Source: Mycolicibacterium brisbanense (GTDB lineage Bacteria; Actinomycetota; Actinomycetes; Mycobacteriales; Mycobacteriaceae). From it: 64,000 bases of DNA. Shown here piece after piece: positions 8,446 through 17,110 of the stretch. The position numbers and the translations under genes are program-made. Numbering within the stretch: the first letter of the stretch is position 1; every line of letters begins with the position of its first letter. Location of the stretch: contig NZ_BCSX01000007.1 in NCBI RefSeq assembly GCF_001570425.1, positions 225,604-289,603 of the forward strand, in the 5' to 3' direction. The notes below the pieces were generated by a model. That model searched no databases. It had not been told where the DNA came from and saw only the letters and a program-made list of their open reading frames with translations.

Positions 8446-9459
8446 ATGGCCACGCACCGCGCAGTCCACGTCGACACCGCAGGCGCCCCGCTGCGGCTGA
8501 CCGATGTCGACACCACTGCCCCACCGCCGGGCCATGTCCGCATCGACGTCCGGGCCTGTGGTGTGTGCGGCACCGACCGCGAATTCGTCAGTGGCCACTT
8601 CCCCGCCATGACCTGGCCGCTGACGCCCGGGCACGAGATTGCCGGCACCATCGCCGAACTGGGTAGCGGCGTCGAGGAATTCGGTGTCGGCGACTCGGTC
8701 GCCGTCGGCTGGTTCGGTGGCAACTGCAATCACTGCGCGCAATGCCGCAAGGGCCAGTTCATGCACTGCATCAACGGTCAGATTCCCAGTTGGCAGTACC
8801 CGGGCGGCTACGCCCAGTCGGTGACCGTACCCGCCACCGCGCTCGCCCGGATCCCCGCCGGGTTGTCGTTCAGCGAAGCCGCACCGATGGGCTGCGCGGG
8901 CGTGACCACGTTCCAGGCGTTGCGGGCCAGTGTGGCCGTGGCCGGTGACCGGGTGGCCGTGCTGGGTGTGGGCGGGCTCGGCCATCTCGGCATCCAGTTC
9001 TCCCGGGCCATGGGATTCGAGACGGTCGCCATCGCGCGTGGTGCGGACAAGGCCGCGGACGCCGAACGGTTCGGCGCACACCATTACATCGACTCCACGG
9101 CCGGGGACGTCAGCGAGTCGCTCCAGAAGCTGGGGGGCGTGTCCGTGGTGCTGGCGACGGCCGCGAACTCCGATGCGATCGGCCAGACGATCGGCGGCCT
9201 GGCGCCGCGCGGTGAGCTCATCGTGATCGGGGTGTCCGCTGATCCCCTGCCGATCAGTCCGCTGCACCTGATCACCCCGGCGCTCAGTGTCACGGGCCAC
9301 CCGTCGGGCACGGCATCGCAAATCGAAGACACCATGCGGTTCGCGTTGCTCAACAACGTCCGGGCGCAGATCCAGGAGTTCCCGCTGGAAAACGCGGCGG
9401 ACGCCTACGCTGCCATGGCGGAGGGACGGGCCCGCTACCGCGGCGTTCTCACCATGTGA
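8446..9459 (+). CDS. Zinc-dependent alcohol dehydrogenase (MDR superfamily)
   Basis: A 337-residue medium-chain dehydrogenase. Catalytic zinc ligands are in CGVCGTD and GHEIAG; the structural zinc site is the four-Cys cluster CNHCAQCRKGQFMHC; the Rossmann motif is VLGVGGLGHLG. Overall it resembles the AdhA/YahK-like enzymes that act on primary alcohols or aldehydes. I chose ATG 8446 because an AGGAG lies 7 nt upstream (8434-8438). The reading frame extends to 8341, but that extension has no recognisable domain. The 159-nt gap after the preceding gene probably holds a separate promoter. Confidence 0.92.
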   Translation: MATHRAVHVDTAGAPLRLTDVDTTAPPPGHVRIDVRACGVCGTDREFVSGHFPAMTWPLTPGHEIAGTIAELGSGVEEFGVGDSVAVGWFGGNCNHCAQCRKGQFMHCINGQIPSWQYPGGYAQSVTVPATALARIPAGLSFSEAAPMGCAGVTTFQALRASVAVAGDRVAVLGVGGLGHLGIQFSRAMGFETVAIARGADKAADAERFGAHHYIDSTAGDVSESLQKLGGVSVVLATAANSDAIGQTIGGLAPRGELIVIGVSADPLPISPLHLITPALSVTGHPSGTASQIEDTMRFALLNNVRAQIQEFPLENAADAYAAMAEGRARYRGVLTM

Positions 9460-9538
9460 GCGCCGTATGAGGCTTTGCCTTTCAGCTGCAAGATAATCGG
9501 ACGTGGTGTGCTGGGCCGCCGGCACACACCATGGGGCA

Positions 9539-10693
9539 ATGCCGAAACACCCCTGGGCGCAGATCGTCCGAACTGCCGCCGTGCTGGGCGCGGCGATGGG
9601 CATCGGGCGCTTCGCCTACACCCCGATCCTGCCGCTGATGACCGCACATGCTCAGTTGTCCCCGCAAGCGGCCGGGCAGTTGGCCACCGCCAATTACGTC
9701 GGCTATCTGCTCGGGGCGCTCGCCGGGACGTTCTCGCCACGGCTGGCCCGGTCGGTGTCGGCGTGCCGCGGGTCACTGCTGGTGCTGGTGGCGAGTCTGG
9801 TGGCAATGGCGTTGACCACCAACGTCATTGCGTGGGCGGCGCTGCGCACGGTGGCCGGTTTCGCCAGTGCCTTGGTGTTCGTCATCGCCGTCAACACCCT
9901 GCTGGACCGGTTGCACGATCATCCGGCACACTTGGCGGGCTGGGCCTTCGGTGGCGTCGGCGCCGGTATCGCCGCCTCGGCGGTTCTGGTGTTCGCACTA
10001 CCCGCCTGGGCGGACTGGCGGGCCGCCTGGTGGGCGGCAGCGGTGTTGGCGGCACTGTTGAGTGTCGCGGCCTGGTACCTGCCCGCAGGCCCCGCGACAC
10101 CTGCGGTGGCGAAGGCTCCTGAACAGCAACACCCGAAGCGGCACAAGCCTTTTGCACTGCTACTCGTCAGCTACACCCTGGAAGGGGTGGGTTACATCAT
10201 CGCGGGCACGTTCCTGGTCGCGGCCGTCGCGCAGCATTCGCCGGGACGGCTCGGCAACGGGGCATGGTTACTGGTCGGACTCGCGGTGATCCCGTCGGCG
10301 GTGCTGTGGGCACGGTTGAGCTCACGCTATTCGCACCCCGTGCTGCTCACCGCGGCGCTCATGCTGCAGGCAGCGGGAATTGCGTTGGCCTGCACCGGTT
10401 CCGGCGGCGGTGCACTCATCGGGGCGATCCTGTTCGGCGGCACGTTCATCGGTGTCAGTGTCCTGGCGCTGGCGGCCGGGCGGCTGCTGCAGTTCCCCGG
10501 CGCCGTCGCGTTGCTGACGGTGGGCTATTCGGTCGGCCAGATTGTCGGACCCGTCGCGGTGTCACCCCTGCTGCACAGTGGGTTTCAGCTGGCGCTGGTC
10601 GCCGGATCTGTCATCGTCGTGCTGTCCGCTCTGACCGCCACCGCGATGGGGATCGTCGGGCGGCAGCCACACACCGTCGCCGTGAACGCCTAA
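9539..10693 (+). CDS. MFS transporter, YbfB/YjiJ type
   Basis: A 384-residue major facilitator protein with about 12 predicted membrane segments. The N-terminal GIGRFAYTPILPLM signature is typical of the YbfB/YjiJ group, and NYVGYLLGAL follows. These are poorly characterised exporters. The start is taken at ATG 9539; an upstream ATG at 9503 would add 12 residues with no membrane character. The last 132 bp are shared in antisense with the 3' end of the LysR gene, so transcripts of the two would be complementary. The pairing suggests that the regulator controls the transporter or the adjacent SDR gene. Confidence 0.88.
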   Translation: MPKHPWAQIVRTAAVLGAAMGIGRFAYTPILPLMTAHAQLSPQAAGQLATANYVGYLLGALAGTFSPRLARSVSACRGSLLVLVASLVAMALTTNVIAWAALRTVAGFASALVFVIAVNTLLDRLHDHPAHLAGWAFGGVGAGIAASAVLVFALPAWADWRAAWWAAAVLAALLSVAAWYLPAGPATPAVAKAPEQQHPKRHKPFALLLVSYTLEGVGYIIAGTFLVAAVAQHSPGRLGNGAWLLVGLAVIPSAVLWARLSSRYSHPVLLTAALMLQAAGIALACTGSGGGALIGAILFGGTFIGVSVLALAAGRLLQFPGAVALLTVGYSVGQIVGPVAVSPLLHSGFQLALVAGSVIVVLSALTATAMGIVGRQPHTVAVNA

Positions 10694-11551
10694 ATCGCCG
10701 ACATCACAGGTGAATACGTCGATCAGCGCGCGTACCGCGGTGTTGTCCTCGCCGCGGCGCCACACCAGCGACCAGGTCCACAGCGGAGCCGGGTCGACGA
10801 TCGGGCGGCGCACCAGATCACGCGGCAGCTGGGCATCCTGCCCCTTGGGGTTGTTGAGCACCGGACGGCCCAGCCGACGGACGTGCTCGAAGAACGTCGG
10901 TCCGGTGACACCCCCGTCGTCGGTGCGCATCAACCGTGCCCCGGTCGCCCTGGAGAACTCCTCGGCGTAGCGATTCCAGGACGACCAGCTGGCCACGTCG
11001 GCATCGACCAGCACCACCACGTCCTTCGCCGCGACCGGGCTGTCGTCGGTACCGACACACAGCGCGTACAGCCGGTCCACTCCGATGAGGTGGGCCTGCA
11101 GCGACAGCTCGGCCAGGTCGTCGGTGGGCACCCAGCAGATCGCGAGGTCCAGGCTGCCGTCGGCGACCCTCGCGGCCTGCGTGTGCGACGGCATCACCCA
11201 GGTGTCCACCCGTAGCTGCGCGACCCCGGCCGCCCGATCGGCCAGATCCGGGGGCCGCCAGTTGACGTAGCCGATCCGAACGGGATCGGATACCGCCAAT
11301 CCTGTGGCCCGTCTGCGGAATTCGTCGGCGTGCCGGACCAGTGCGCGGGCGTCGGGCAGCAGCGCCGCGCCGGCCGGGGTGAGGGCCACCGACCGCCGGT
11401 CGCGGTCGAAGAGGCTGACCTTGAGGTCGCGCTCGAGCGCCTTGATCTGCTGAGACAGTGACGGGCCCGCGATGTGCAGCCGCTCTGCGGCGCGGCCGAA
11501 GTTCAACTCCTCGGCGACCACCACGAAGTACCGCAACTGGCGCAGTTCCAC
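10562..11551 (-). CDS. LysR family transcriptional regulator
   Basis: A 329-residue LysR-type regulator. Residues 1-60 are the winged helix-turn-helix (MELRQLRYFVVVAEELNFG, then RLHIAGPSLSQQIKALE), followed by a substrate-binding domain. The usual end of such a protein would be near residue 285; the last 40 or so residues are hydrophilic, His/Gly/Asp-rich and lie antisense to the MFS gene, so they look like read-through of a lost stop codon. It is divergent from the SDR gene at 11670 with 118 bp between. By LysR convention it probably controls that gene and itself. Confidence 0.9.
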   Translation of the reverse strand: MELRQLRYFVVVAEELNFGRAAERLHIAGPSLSQQIKALERDLKVSLFDRDRRSVALTPAGAALLPDARALVRHADEFRRRATGLAVSDPVRIGYVNWRPPDLADRAAGVAQLRVDTWVMPSHTQAARVADGSLDLAICWVPTDDLAELSLQAHLIGVDRLYALCVGTDDSPVAAKDVVVLVDADVASWSSWNRYAEEFSRATGARLMRTDDGGVTGPTFFEHVRRLGRPVLNNPKGQDAQLPRDLVRRPIVDPAPLWTWSLVWRRGEDNTAVRALIDVFTCDVGDLGVHGDGVWLPPDDPHRGGGQSGQHDDDRSGDQRQLKPTVQQG

Positions 11552-11669
11552 TGTTGCAGACTAGTAGGCGCTGCCTCCCAGCAAGGAGCAAACCCGTCGT
11601 GACCTGCGGGACTCGACGGCGCCGAGGCTCTGTTGTAGCCGGCGACGGACCACAGAAAGGACCACGCTC
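11552..11669. promoter_or_regulatory. Divergent promoter region, LysR gene / SDR operon
   Basis: A 118-bp intergenic region between the divergent LysR and SDR genes, the usual place for LysR operators. A GAAAGGA ribosome-binding site lies just before ATG 11670. I cannot single out one T-N11-A operator with confidence. Confidence 0.4.
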
Positions 11670-12383
11670 ATGAGCAACACACCAAAGGTAGCCATCATCA
11701 CCGGGGCATCCCAGGGCATCGGCGAGGCGCTGGTCGCCGGCTACCGCAAGCTGGGCTACGCGGTCGTCGCCAACTCCCGCAGCATCGCGGCGAGCGATGA
11801 CCCGATGCTGCTGGCGGTTGCCGGCGACATCGGACAGCCGGGCGTCGGGCAGCGCCTCGTCGATGCCGCCATCGAGCGGTTCGGCCGCGTCGACACCATC
11901 GTCAACAACGCAGGCATCTTCATCGCCAAAGCGTTCACCGACTACACCGACGAGGACTACGCCGCCGTCACCGGGGTGAACCTGCGCGGCTTCTTCGAGG
12001 TGACCCGAGCCGGGATCGCCGCAATCGAGGCGCACGGCGAGGGCGGCCACGTCGTCACCATCTCGACCAGTCTGGTGGATCACGCCAACTCTCAGGTGCC
12101 CTCTGCGTTGGCGTCGCTGACCAAGGGTGGGCTGAACGCCGCCACGAAGGCGCTGGCCATCGAGTACGCATCTCGCGGAATCTGTTCCAACGCAGTGGCT
12201 TTGGGAATCATCCGGACACCGATGCACGATCCGTCCACCCACGAGTTCCTCGACAAGCTGCACCCGGTCGGCCACATGGGTGATATCGACGACGTGGTCG
12301 AGGCCGTGCTGTACTTGGAGAACGCCACGTTCGTCACCGGCGAGATCCTGCACGTCGACGGAGGCCAGAGTGCCGGACACTGA
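11670..12383 (+). CDS. SDR family oxidoreductase with a substituted active-site Tyr
   Basis: A 237-residue short-chain dehydrogenase. The TGASQGIG nucleotide-binding motif is at residues 11-18, NNAG follows in the DTIVNNAGIF segment, the active-site Ser region is VTISTSL and the C-terminus ends HVDGGQSAGH. The usual YxxxK pair is altered: the segment reads PSALASLTKGG, with Ala where the catalytic Tyr should be, while the Lys is kept. It may therefore use a different acid/base, be non-catalytic, or act in a complex. It overlaps the NTF2-like gene by 14 nt and is divergent from the LysR regulator. Confidence 0.9.
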   Translation: MSNTPKVAIITGASQGIGEALVAGYRKLGYAVVANSRSIAASDDPMLLAVAGDIGQPGVGQRLVDAAIERFGRVDTIVNNAGIFIAKAFTDYTDEDYAAVTGVNLRGFFEVTRAGIAAIEAHGEGGHVVTISTSLVDHANSQVPSALASLTKGGLNAATKALAIEYASRGICSNAVALGIIRTPMHDPSTHEFLDKLHPVGHMGDIDDVVEAVLYLENATFVTGEILHVDGGQSAGH

Positions 12384-12735
12384 GACGATCCTTCGTACCC
12401 TCCTCGACGAGTGGAAGGCCGGTATCGACGGTCATGATCCCCACCGGGTGGCCGCGGTGTTCACCGAGGACGCGATCTTCCAGGGGCTGCGCCCGTTCAG
12501 CGTGGGACGGCAGGGCGTGTACGCCTACTACGAGTCACAGCCGGTCGGGCTGACGGTGGACTACCGGTTCCACGAAACCCGCAGGCCCGCCGATGGCGTG
12601 GCGCTGGGTTACCTGCGCGCGGATTTCACCGGGCCCGACGGCACTGCGATCCCGCTGAACCTCAGCGTGCTGGCGACGCTGGGCGCCGGAGGCTGGAAGA
12701 TCACCTTCTACCAGGTCAGCCCAGTGCCGGGATGA
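12370..12735 (+). CDS. SnoaL/NTF2-like small protein
   Basis: A 121-residue NTF2-like protein (SgcJ/EcaC or SnoaL type): ILRTLLDEWKAGIDGHD, then VFTEDAIFQGLRPFSVGR and the C-terminal GGWKITFYQVSPV strand. The start is GTG 12370, supported by GGAGG at 12360-12364 with 5-nt spacing; this places the start inside the 3' end of the SDR gene. Such proteins are cyclases, isomerases or dehydratases with a conical pocket. The overlap suggests the pair works together. The 3' end overlaps the convergent luciferase-like gene by 20 nt. Confidence 0.85.
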   Translation: MPDTETILRTLLDEWKAGIDGHDPHRVAAVFTEDAIFQGLRPFSVGRQGVYAYYESQPVGLTVDYRFHETRRPADGVALGYLRADFTGPDGTAIPLNLSVLATLGAGGWKITFYQVSPVPG

Positions 12736-13705
12736 CCTCGCGCTCGAACAGTTCGATACCGGAGCGGTCGTACGCGGCCTCGGGAAAGTACATGATCGCG
12801 TACTCACACCCGAGGTCGCGAAGCCGTCTGAGTCGTTCGACGACCTGTTCGGGGGTGCCGGTCGCGGAGTCCGGCGAGGACAGATTGGTCAGCATGGCGT
12901 CGACGGCGGGCTCGCCGGCGACCGGAACCTGGCGGGCCCGGACGCGCTCGAGCCGCTCGGCGACGTCGGATTCCGACGTGCCGATGACGGCGTTGAAGTT
13001 GGCCGACCGCACGATCGCGTCGTAGTCGGTGCCGACGGCTTTGCAGTGCTCGGCGAGGATCTGCGACTTGTGGGCGAATCCGTCCGGCTCGGACGTGAAG
13101 TTCGTGTACTGCGCATGCTCGGCCGCGATCCGCAATGTCACCTTCTCGCCGCCTCCGGCGATCCAGAGCGGAATACCGTTCTGCTGCAATGGTTTTGGCG
13201 CCACGATCGCGCCGTCAACCTGATAGTGCTTGCCGTCGAGGCTGACCCGGCCGTCGCGCCACGCGTCGCGCATGATCTGCACACCCTCATCGAGCCGGCC
13301 GAGCCTTACCCCCGCGGACGGGAAGCCGTACCCGTAGGCCCGCCACTCGTGCTCGTACCAACCGCCGCCGATACCCATCTGCACCCGGCCACCCGAGATC
13401 ACGTCGACCGTCGCCGCGACCTTCGCCAGATACACCGGATTGCGGTAACTCATGGCCGTGCACATCTGCCCCAGTTTGATGCGTGAGGTGGTGGCGGCAT
13501 AGGCAGCCATCAGCGTCCACGCCTCGTGGGTGGCCTCGTCGGTGGGCACCGGCACGGTGTGGAAATGGTCGTACACCCACAGCGAATCCCATTTGCCCGC
13601 GTCGGCGTACGTTGCCAGATCACGCATGACGGGCCAATGTTCTTCAGTGGGAATGCCTACCAGGTCCAGTCGCCAGCCTTGCGGAATGAAGAGTCCAAAG
13701 CGCAT
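12716..13705 (-). CDS. LLM class F420-dependent oxidoreductase
   Basis: A 329-residue luciferase-like monooxygenase-fold protein: MRFGLFIPQGW at the start, SLWVYDHFHTVP, GRVQMGIGGGWYEHEW and the substrate loop IPLWIAGGGEKVTL. The family in mycobacteria typically uses coenzyme F420 rather than FMN; the GGGWYEHE element is common in the F420-dependent group. The exact substrate is unknown. It lies downstream of the decarboxylase operon on the same strand with a 59-nt gap, so it could be co-transcribed with it. Confidence 0.9.
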   Translation of the reverse strand: MRFGLFIPQGWRLDLVGIPTEEHWPVMRDLATYADAGKWDSLWVYDHFHTVPVPTDEATHEAWTLMAAYAATTSRIKLGQMCTAMSYRNPVYLAKVAATVDVISGGRVQMGIGGGWYEHEWRAYGYGFPSAGVRLGRLDEGVQIMRDAWRDGRVSLDGKHYQVDGAIVAPKPLQQNGIPLWIAGGGEKVTLRIAAEHAQYTNFTSEPDGFAHKSQILAEHCKAVGTDYDAIVRSANFNAVIGTSESDVAERLERVRARQVPVAGEPAVDAMLTNLSSPDSATGTPEQVVERLRRLRDLGCEYAIMYFPEAAYDRSGIELFEREVIPALG

Positions 13706-13764
13706 GGCTTCTATTCTGTCGCCGAGTGGCCGGTTATTGCACGCATTTTCGTGAGAGGCGTCCT

Positions 13765-14046
13765 CTAGCTGGCCATTCGGCGTGGATCAGGCGCCGGTTT
13801 CGACGTGCCAGGCCGCACGCTACCGCTGATCAACGGTGGAACGGCCGGAACCTCGGGGGCATTGACGATGTCGTCGACCGTCATCTTGAAGCTGTCCGGG
13901 TAGGCGTCGCGCCTGGTGCGCCGCGCCGGCTCACTGGTACGCCAGCAGTAGAGGCACTGCTGGCACTGCAGCACGTCCCATGCCCCCGGAACCGGTGAGG
14001 TGTAGAGCTTTTCGATGCTCTCGAACGCACATCGCGGACACATCAT
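13765..14046 (-). CDS. vdcD: Non-oxidative hydroxyarylic acid decarboxylase subunit D
   Basis: A 93-residue protein matching the small third subunit (VdcD/BsdD type) of vanillate/4-hydroxybenzoate decarboxylases. The N-terminal MMCPRC and the later LQCQQCLYCWRTSEP form a four-Cys zinc-ribbon, and the C-terminal PDSFKMTVDDI matches the family. The start is set at ATG 14046, behind AAGGAG with 7-nt spacing; a longer frame to 14097 would overlap the UbiD-like gene. It follows that gene by 11 nt. The subunit is small and non-catalytic in family members but required for full activity. The last 20 residues are proline-rich. Confidence 0.88.
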   Translation of the reverse strand: MMCPRCAFESIEKLYTSPVPGAWDVLQCQQCLYCWRTSEPARRTRRDAYPDSFKMTVDDIVNAPEVPAVPPLISGSVRPGTSKPAPDPRRMAS

Positions 14047-14057
14047 GGGTGCTCTCC

Positions 14058-15482
14058 TTAACGGTTGGCTTGCAGCTGTTGAAGTTTGGTGAGCCACTGC
14101 CCCATCTCGGGCAGGTCGCGCACCTGGTTGCCATAGTTGCCCCGCCGATCCGCGGCCACCGGTGTGGTGGCGTCGATGATGAGCTTGTCCACCACGCCAG
14201 GGGTATTGGCCTGCGGCGCGAGTTCGAGGATCGGCAGGTTGGGCACCTGCACGAGGTCACCGGCCGGGTTCATCTTCGTCGACAACGCCCACATGACCTG
14301 CGGCAGGTTGAACGGGTCGACGTCCTCGTCGACCATGATGACCGTCGCCGCGTAGCCGAGTCCGTGCGGTGCGGTGAGCACCCGCATCCCGACCGCTTTG
14401 GCGAAGCCCCCGTAACGCTTCTTGGTGGACACGATCACCACCAGGCCGTGGGTGTACATGGCATTGACGGCCTGCACCTCGGGAAAGTCCTTCTTGAGCT
14501 GTTCGTACAACGGCACGCAGGTGTTGGCAGCCATGAGGTAGTCGATCTCGGTCCACGGCATGCCCAGGTACAGGTGCTCGAACACGGGGTTGTCCCGGTA
14601 GGAGATGCGATCGATGCGGATGACGGTCATGTTGCGGCCACCCGAGTAGTGCCCGGTGAATTCGCCGAAGGGTCCTTCGATTTCACGCTTACGCCCTTCG
14701 ATGACGCCCTCGATGACCACCTCGGAGCCCCACGGGACCGGTAGCCCGTGCAGCGGCGAGCGAGCGATGGGCGCCGGAGCGCCACGCAGTGCCCCGGCCA
14801 GTTCGTACTCGTTCTGGTCGTATTCCATCGGCGTGGCCGCGACGATGGAGATCACGGGGTCGTTGCCCAGCGTGATGGCGATGGGCAGATCCTCGCCGAC
14901 CTGCTCGGCCTTGTGCAGGTGCTGGGCAATGTCGTGCATCGGCACCGGCTGCAGCGCCAGCTTGCGGCGTCCCTTGACCTCGATTCGGTAGATCCCGACG
15001 TTCTGCTTACCCGAATTCTCCGGGTCCTCAGGATCTTTCGACACCACCGCGGCCTTGTCGAGATAGAAGCCGCCGTCACCGTCGTTGAGCCGGATCAGGG
15101 GCAGCACCTCGAAAATATTGATGTCGTCGCCGGTCTGGGTGTTCTGCGCCCACGGCGGGTTTTCGCACCATTCGGGAGCGACGGGAAACTCGGCCCACCG
15201 CGCGATGAACTCCTCCACCTGCGCCTTGACTCCGGTATCTTTCGGCAGACCCAATGCCAGTGCGTGATTCGCCCACGAGCCGTGCACGTTCATCGCGATG
15301 CGGGCGTTGGTGAAGCCGGTGACGTTGTCGAAGTACAGTGCGGGCGCGTTGTCGCCGAGCCGGGGCGCGGCGTTGGCCGCCGCGGCGATGTCCGGTTCGG
15401 GCATCACCTCGTCGGTGATGCGCAGCAGTTGCCCCTGCTCGTCAAGGGTCTGCAAAAAGCTGCGCAGGTCGTCGTAGGCCAT
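14058..15482 (-). CDS. vdcC: UbiD family decarboxylase, hydroxyarylic acid decarboxylase subunit C
   Basis: A 474-residue UbiD-type decarboxylase. The MAYDDLRSFLQ start, GIYRIEVKGR, REIEGPFGEFTGHYSGG with conserved acidic residues and the C-terminal IDATTP are typical. These enzymes need prenylated FMN made by a UbiX partner, encoded directly upstream here. The presence of subunit D identifies the reversible, non-oxidative decarboxylase of vanillate, 4-hydroxybenzoate or protocatechuate rather than ubiquinone biosynthesis (mycobacteria make menaquinone). The product would be a phenol such as guaiacol or catechol. It is preceded by the UbiX-like gene with a 20-nt gap. Confidence 0.92.
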   Translation of the reverse strand: MAYDDLRSFLQTLDEQGQLLRITDEVMPEPDIAAAANAAPRLGDNAPALYFDNVTGFTNARIAMNVHGSWANHALALGLPKDTGVKAQVEEFIARWAEFPVAPEWCENPPWAQNTQTGDDINIFEVLPLIRLNDGDGGFYLDKAAVVSKDPEDPENSGKQNVGIYRIEVKGRRKLALQPVPMHDIAQHLHKAEQVGEDLPIAITLGNDPVISIVAATPMEYDQNEYELAGALRGAPAPIARSPLHGLPVPWGSEVVIEGVIEGRKREIEGPFGEFTGHYSGGRNMTVIRIDRISYRDNPVFEHLYLGMPWTEIDYLMAANTCVPLYEQLKKDFPEVQAVNAMYTHGLVVIVSTKKRYGGFAKAVGMRVLTAPHGLGYAATVIMVDEDVDPFNLPQVMWALSTKMNPAGDLVQVPNLPILELAPQANTPGVVDKLIIDATTPVAADRRGNYGNQVRDLPEMGQWLTKLQQLQANR

Positions 15483-15502
15483 ATCGATGTCCTCTCGGGT
15501 TG

Positions 15503-16093
15503 TCAGGCGACGGAATGCATTTCGCGGGCGGCGCGGATACCGTCCCAGCGTTTGGCGGCCGGGGCAGGCAGGTCGAACTGGTCGAGGATGCGAGCGACGA
15601 CGTGGTCGACCATGTCATCCAGCGTTTGCGGGTGGTTGTAGAACGCAGGCATGGGCGGCACTATCTGCACGCCTTTGCGAGCCAGATCGAGCATGTTCTC
15701 CAAGTGAATCTCGCTGAGCGGGGTCTCGCGCGGCACCAACACCAACTTGCGGCGTTCCTTGAGCACGACGTCGGCGGCACGGCCCACCAGCCCGTCGGCA
15801 TACCCGGCGCGGATGCCTGCCAGCGTCTTCATCGAGCACGGCACGATCACCATGCCGTCGGTGCGGAACGAGCCCGATGAGATCGTCGCGCCCTGGTCCT
15901 CGGGGTGATGCACGACGTCAGCGAGCTGCCCCACCTGCGCGGTGGACATTCCTGTTTCGAGCTCGATGGTGGTGCGAGCCCAGCGGCTGAGCACCAGGTG
16001 GGTTTCCACCTCCGGCAGTTGCGCGAGGTTCTCCAGCAGCCGGATCCCGAAGACCGCCCCGGTTGCCCCGGTCATCCCGACAATCAAACGCAT
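15503..16093 (-). CDS. vdcB: UbiX family flavin prenyltransferase, decarboxylase subunit B
   Basis: A 196-residue UbiX/Pad-type flavoprotein that prenylates FMN to give the cofactor of the UbiD-like partner. Typical elements are MRLIVGMTGATGAVFGIRLL, the GSFRTDGMVIVPCSMKTLAGI segment (SF and PCSMKT), RRKLVLVPRETPLSE, LENMLDLA and IVPPMPAFYNHP. The start at ATG 16093 begins right at the conserved MRLIVG; the frame stays open to 16417 but the extra part is antisense to the AraC gene. It is the first gene of the decarboxylase operon and divergent from AraC. Confidence 0.92.
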   Translation of the reverse strand: MRLIVGMTGATGAVFGIRLLENLAQLPEVETHLVLSRWARTTIELETGMSTAQVGQLADVVHHPEDQGATISSGSFRTDGMVIVPCSMKTLAGIRAGYADGLVGRAADVVLKERRKLVLVPRETPLSEIHLENMLDLARKGVQIVPPMPAFYNHPQTLDDMVDHVVARILDQFDLPAPAAKRWDGIRAAREMHSVA

Positions 16094-16213
16094 GATGGAC
16101 TCTTTCGGTCGACTCTGTGTGCTGAAAACCGACGTTACGGCGCATACACTGGAGCGCACTACGTCTCTGGCGGACACCATATGGTGAGAATCGGACAACC
16201 TGAGGTGATGGAA

Positions 16214-17062
16214 ATGCTGCCGACCGAGGTGCCGTTCCACGACTCGGCCGCCACCCCCGGCGTCGAAGTGCTCACCTTCGCCGAACTGGAGCGGCGAGCA
16301 CGCGGTCACGGTCTCGACCCGTTCACCCCGATGCGCCCGGCGTTCCACCATCTCGTCACGGTCACGGGCCCACCCATGCACTGTGCCGTTGACTTCACCG
16401 AATACGAACTGGCCCAAAATGATTGGCTGTGGGTGCGGCCGCGCCAGGTGCTGCAGTGGCGGCCCGACCTCGCCGATTCCGAGGGCACCATCGTGCTGTT
16501 TCCGTCAGGATTCCTCGACGAGACCACGGTTGCGGCAGCAGACGTCGACAGCCCGCCTGCGACACCGACGCCGATCCGATCTCCCGCAGCCGATCGAACC
16601 GCCCGACTCCTCGTCGACGCGCACCGGGACCACGCGGGTGCGCCTCAGGCGATCCGTATCGAGATCGTGCGCCACCTGCTGTCGGCGCTGCTGCTGCACC
16701 TGGCAACCAGCGCCGAGAGTGCCTCGACGGATTCCGCGAACACCGTGTTCCGCGACTTCCGGCTGGCCGTCGAGCGGGACTACGCGCACCGGCACCGTGT
16801 CGAGGACTACGCCTCCGAGCTCGGGTACAGCGTGCGCACGCTGACGCGGGCGTGCCGACTGGCGACGGGCCACGGCGCCAAGGGAGTCATCGACAACCGG
16901 GTACTGCTGGAGGCCAAGCGACTGCTGGTACACACCGACCTGACGGGCACCGCGATCGGCGCCCGCGTCGGCATTCCCGATCCGACGATGTTCACCAAGT
17001 TCTTCCGCACCCGTACCGGTGAAACCCCCGCGACGTTTCGTTCTCGCGTCCGCGGAATCTGA
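16214..17062 (+). CDS. AraC family transcriptional regulator
   Basis: About 282 residues. The N-terminal cupin-like sensor region (about 1-190) contains FHHLVTVTGPPMHCAVDFTEYEL, and the C-terminal two helix-turn-helix motifs begin at VERDYAHRHRVEDYASELG and end with FRTRTGETPATFR. The start at ATG 16214 is favoured by GAGGTGAT at 16203-16210, but ATG 16181 is also possible. It is divergent from the UbiX-like gene and is the likely activator of the decarboxylase operon, sensing the aromatic acid. Effector identity is inference. Confidence 0.87.
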   Translation: MLPTEVPFHDSAATPGVEVLTFAELERRARGHGLDPFTPMRPAFHHLVTVTGPPMHCAVDFTEYELAQNDWLWVRPRQVLQWRPDLADSEGTIVLFPSGFLDETTVAAADVDSPPATPTPIRSPAADRTARLLVDAHRDHAGAPQAIRIEIVRHLLSALLLHLATSAESASTDSANTVFRDFRLAVERDYAHRHRVEDYASELGYSVRTLTRACRLATGHGAKGVIDNRVLLEAKRLLVHTDLTGTAIGARVGIPDPTMFTKFFRTRTGETPATFRSRVRGI

Positions 17063-17098
17063 ATACAGCTGCTTCACAGCGTTTTTCAAAAGTCGTTC

Positions 17099-17104
17099 TA
17101 GGCT
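17099..17104 (+). promoter_or_regulatory. -10 element of a probable leaderless promoter (PPOX gene 17111)
   Basis: TAGGCT, matching TANNNT, ends 6 nt before ATG 17111 and there is no ribosome-binding site. Transcription would start at or next to the A of the ATG. The same arrangement, TAGGCT then 6 nt then the start codon, recurs at 17626. Confidence 0.5.
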
Positions 17105-17110
17105 GTCAGG

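Noticed and set aside
10818..12380. Long minus-strand frame across the LysR and SDR genes
   Set aside because: It overlaps two genes with clear domains in other frames and has none itself.
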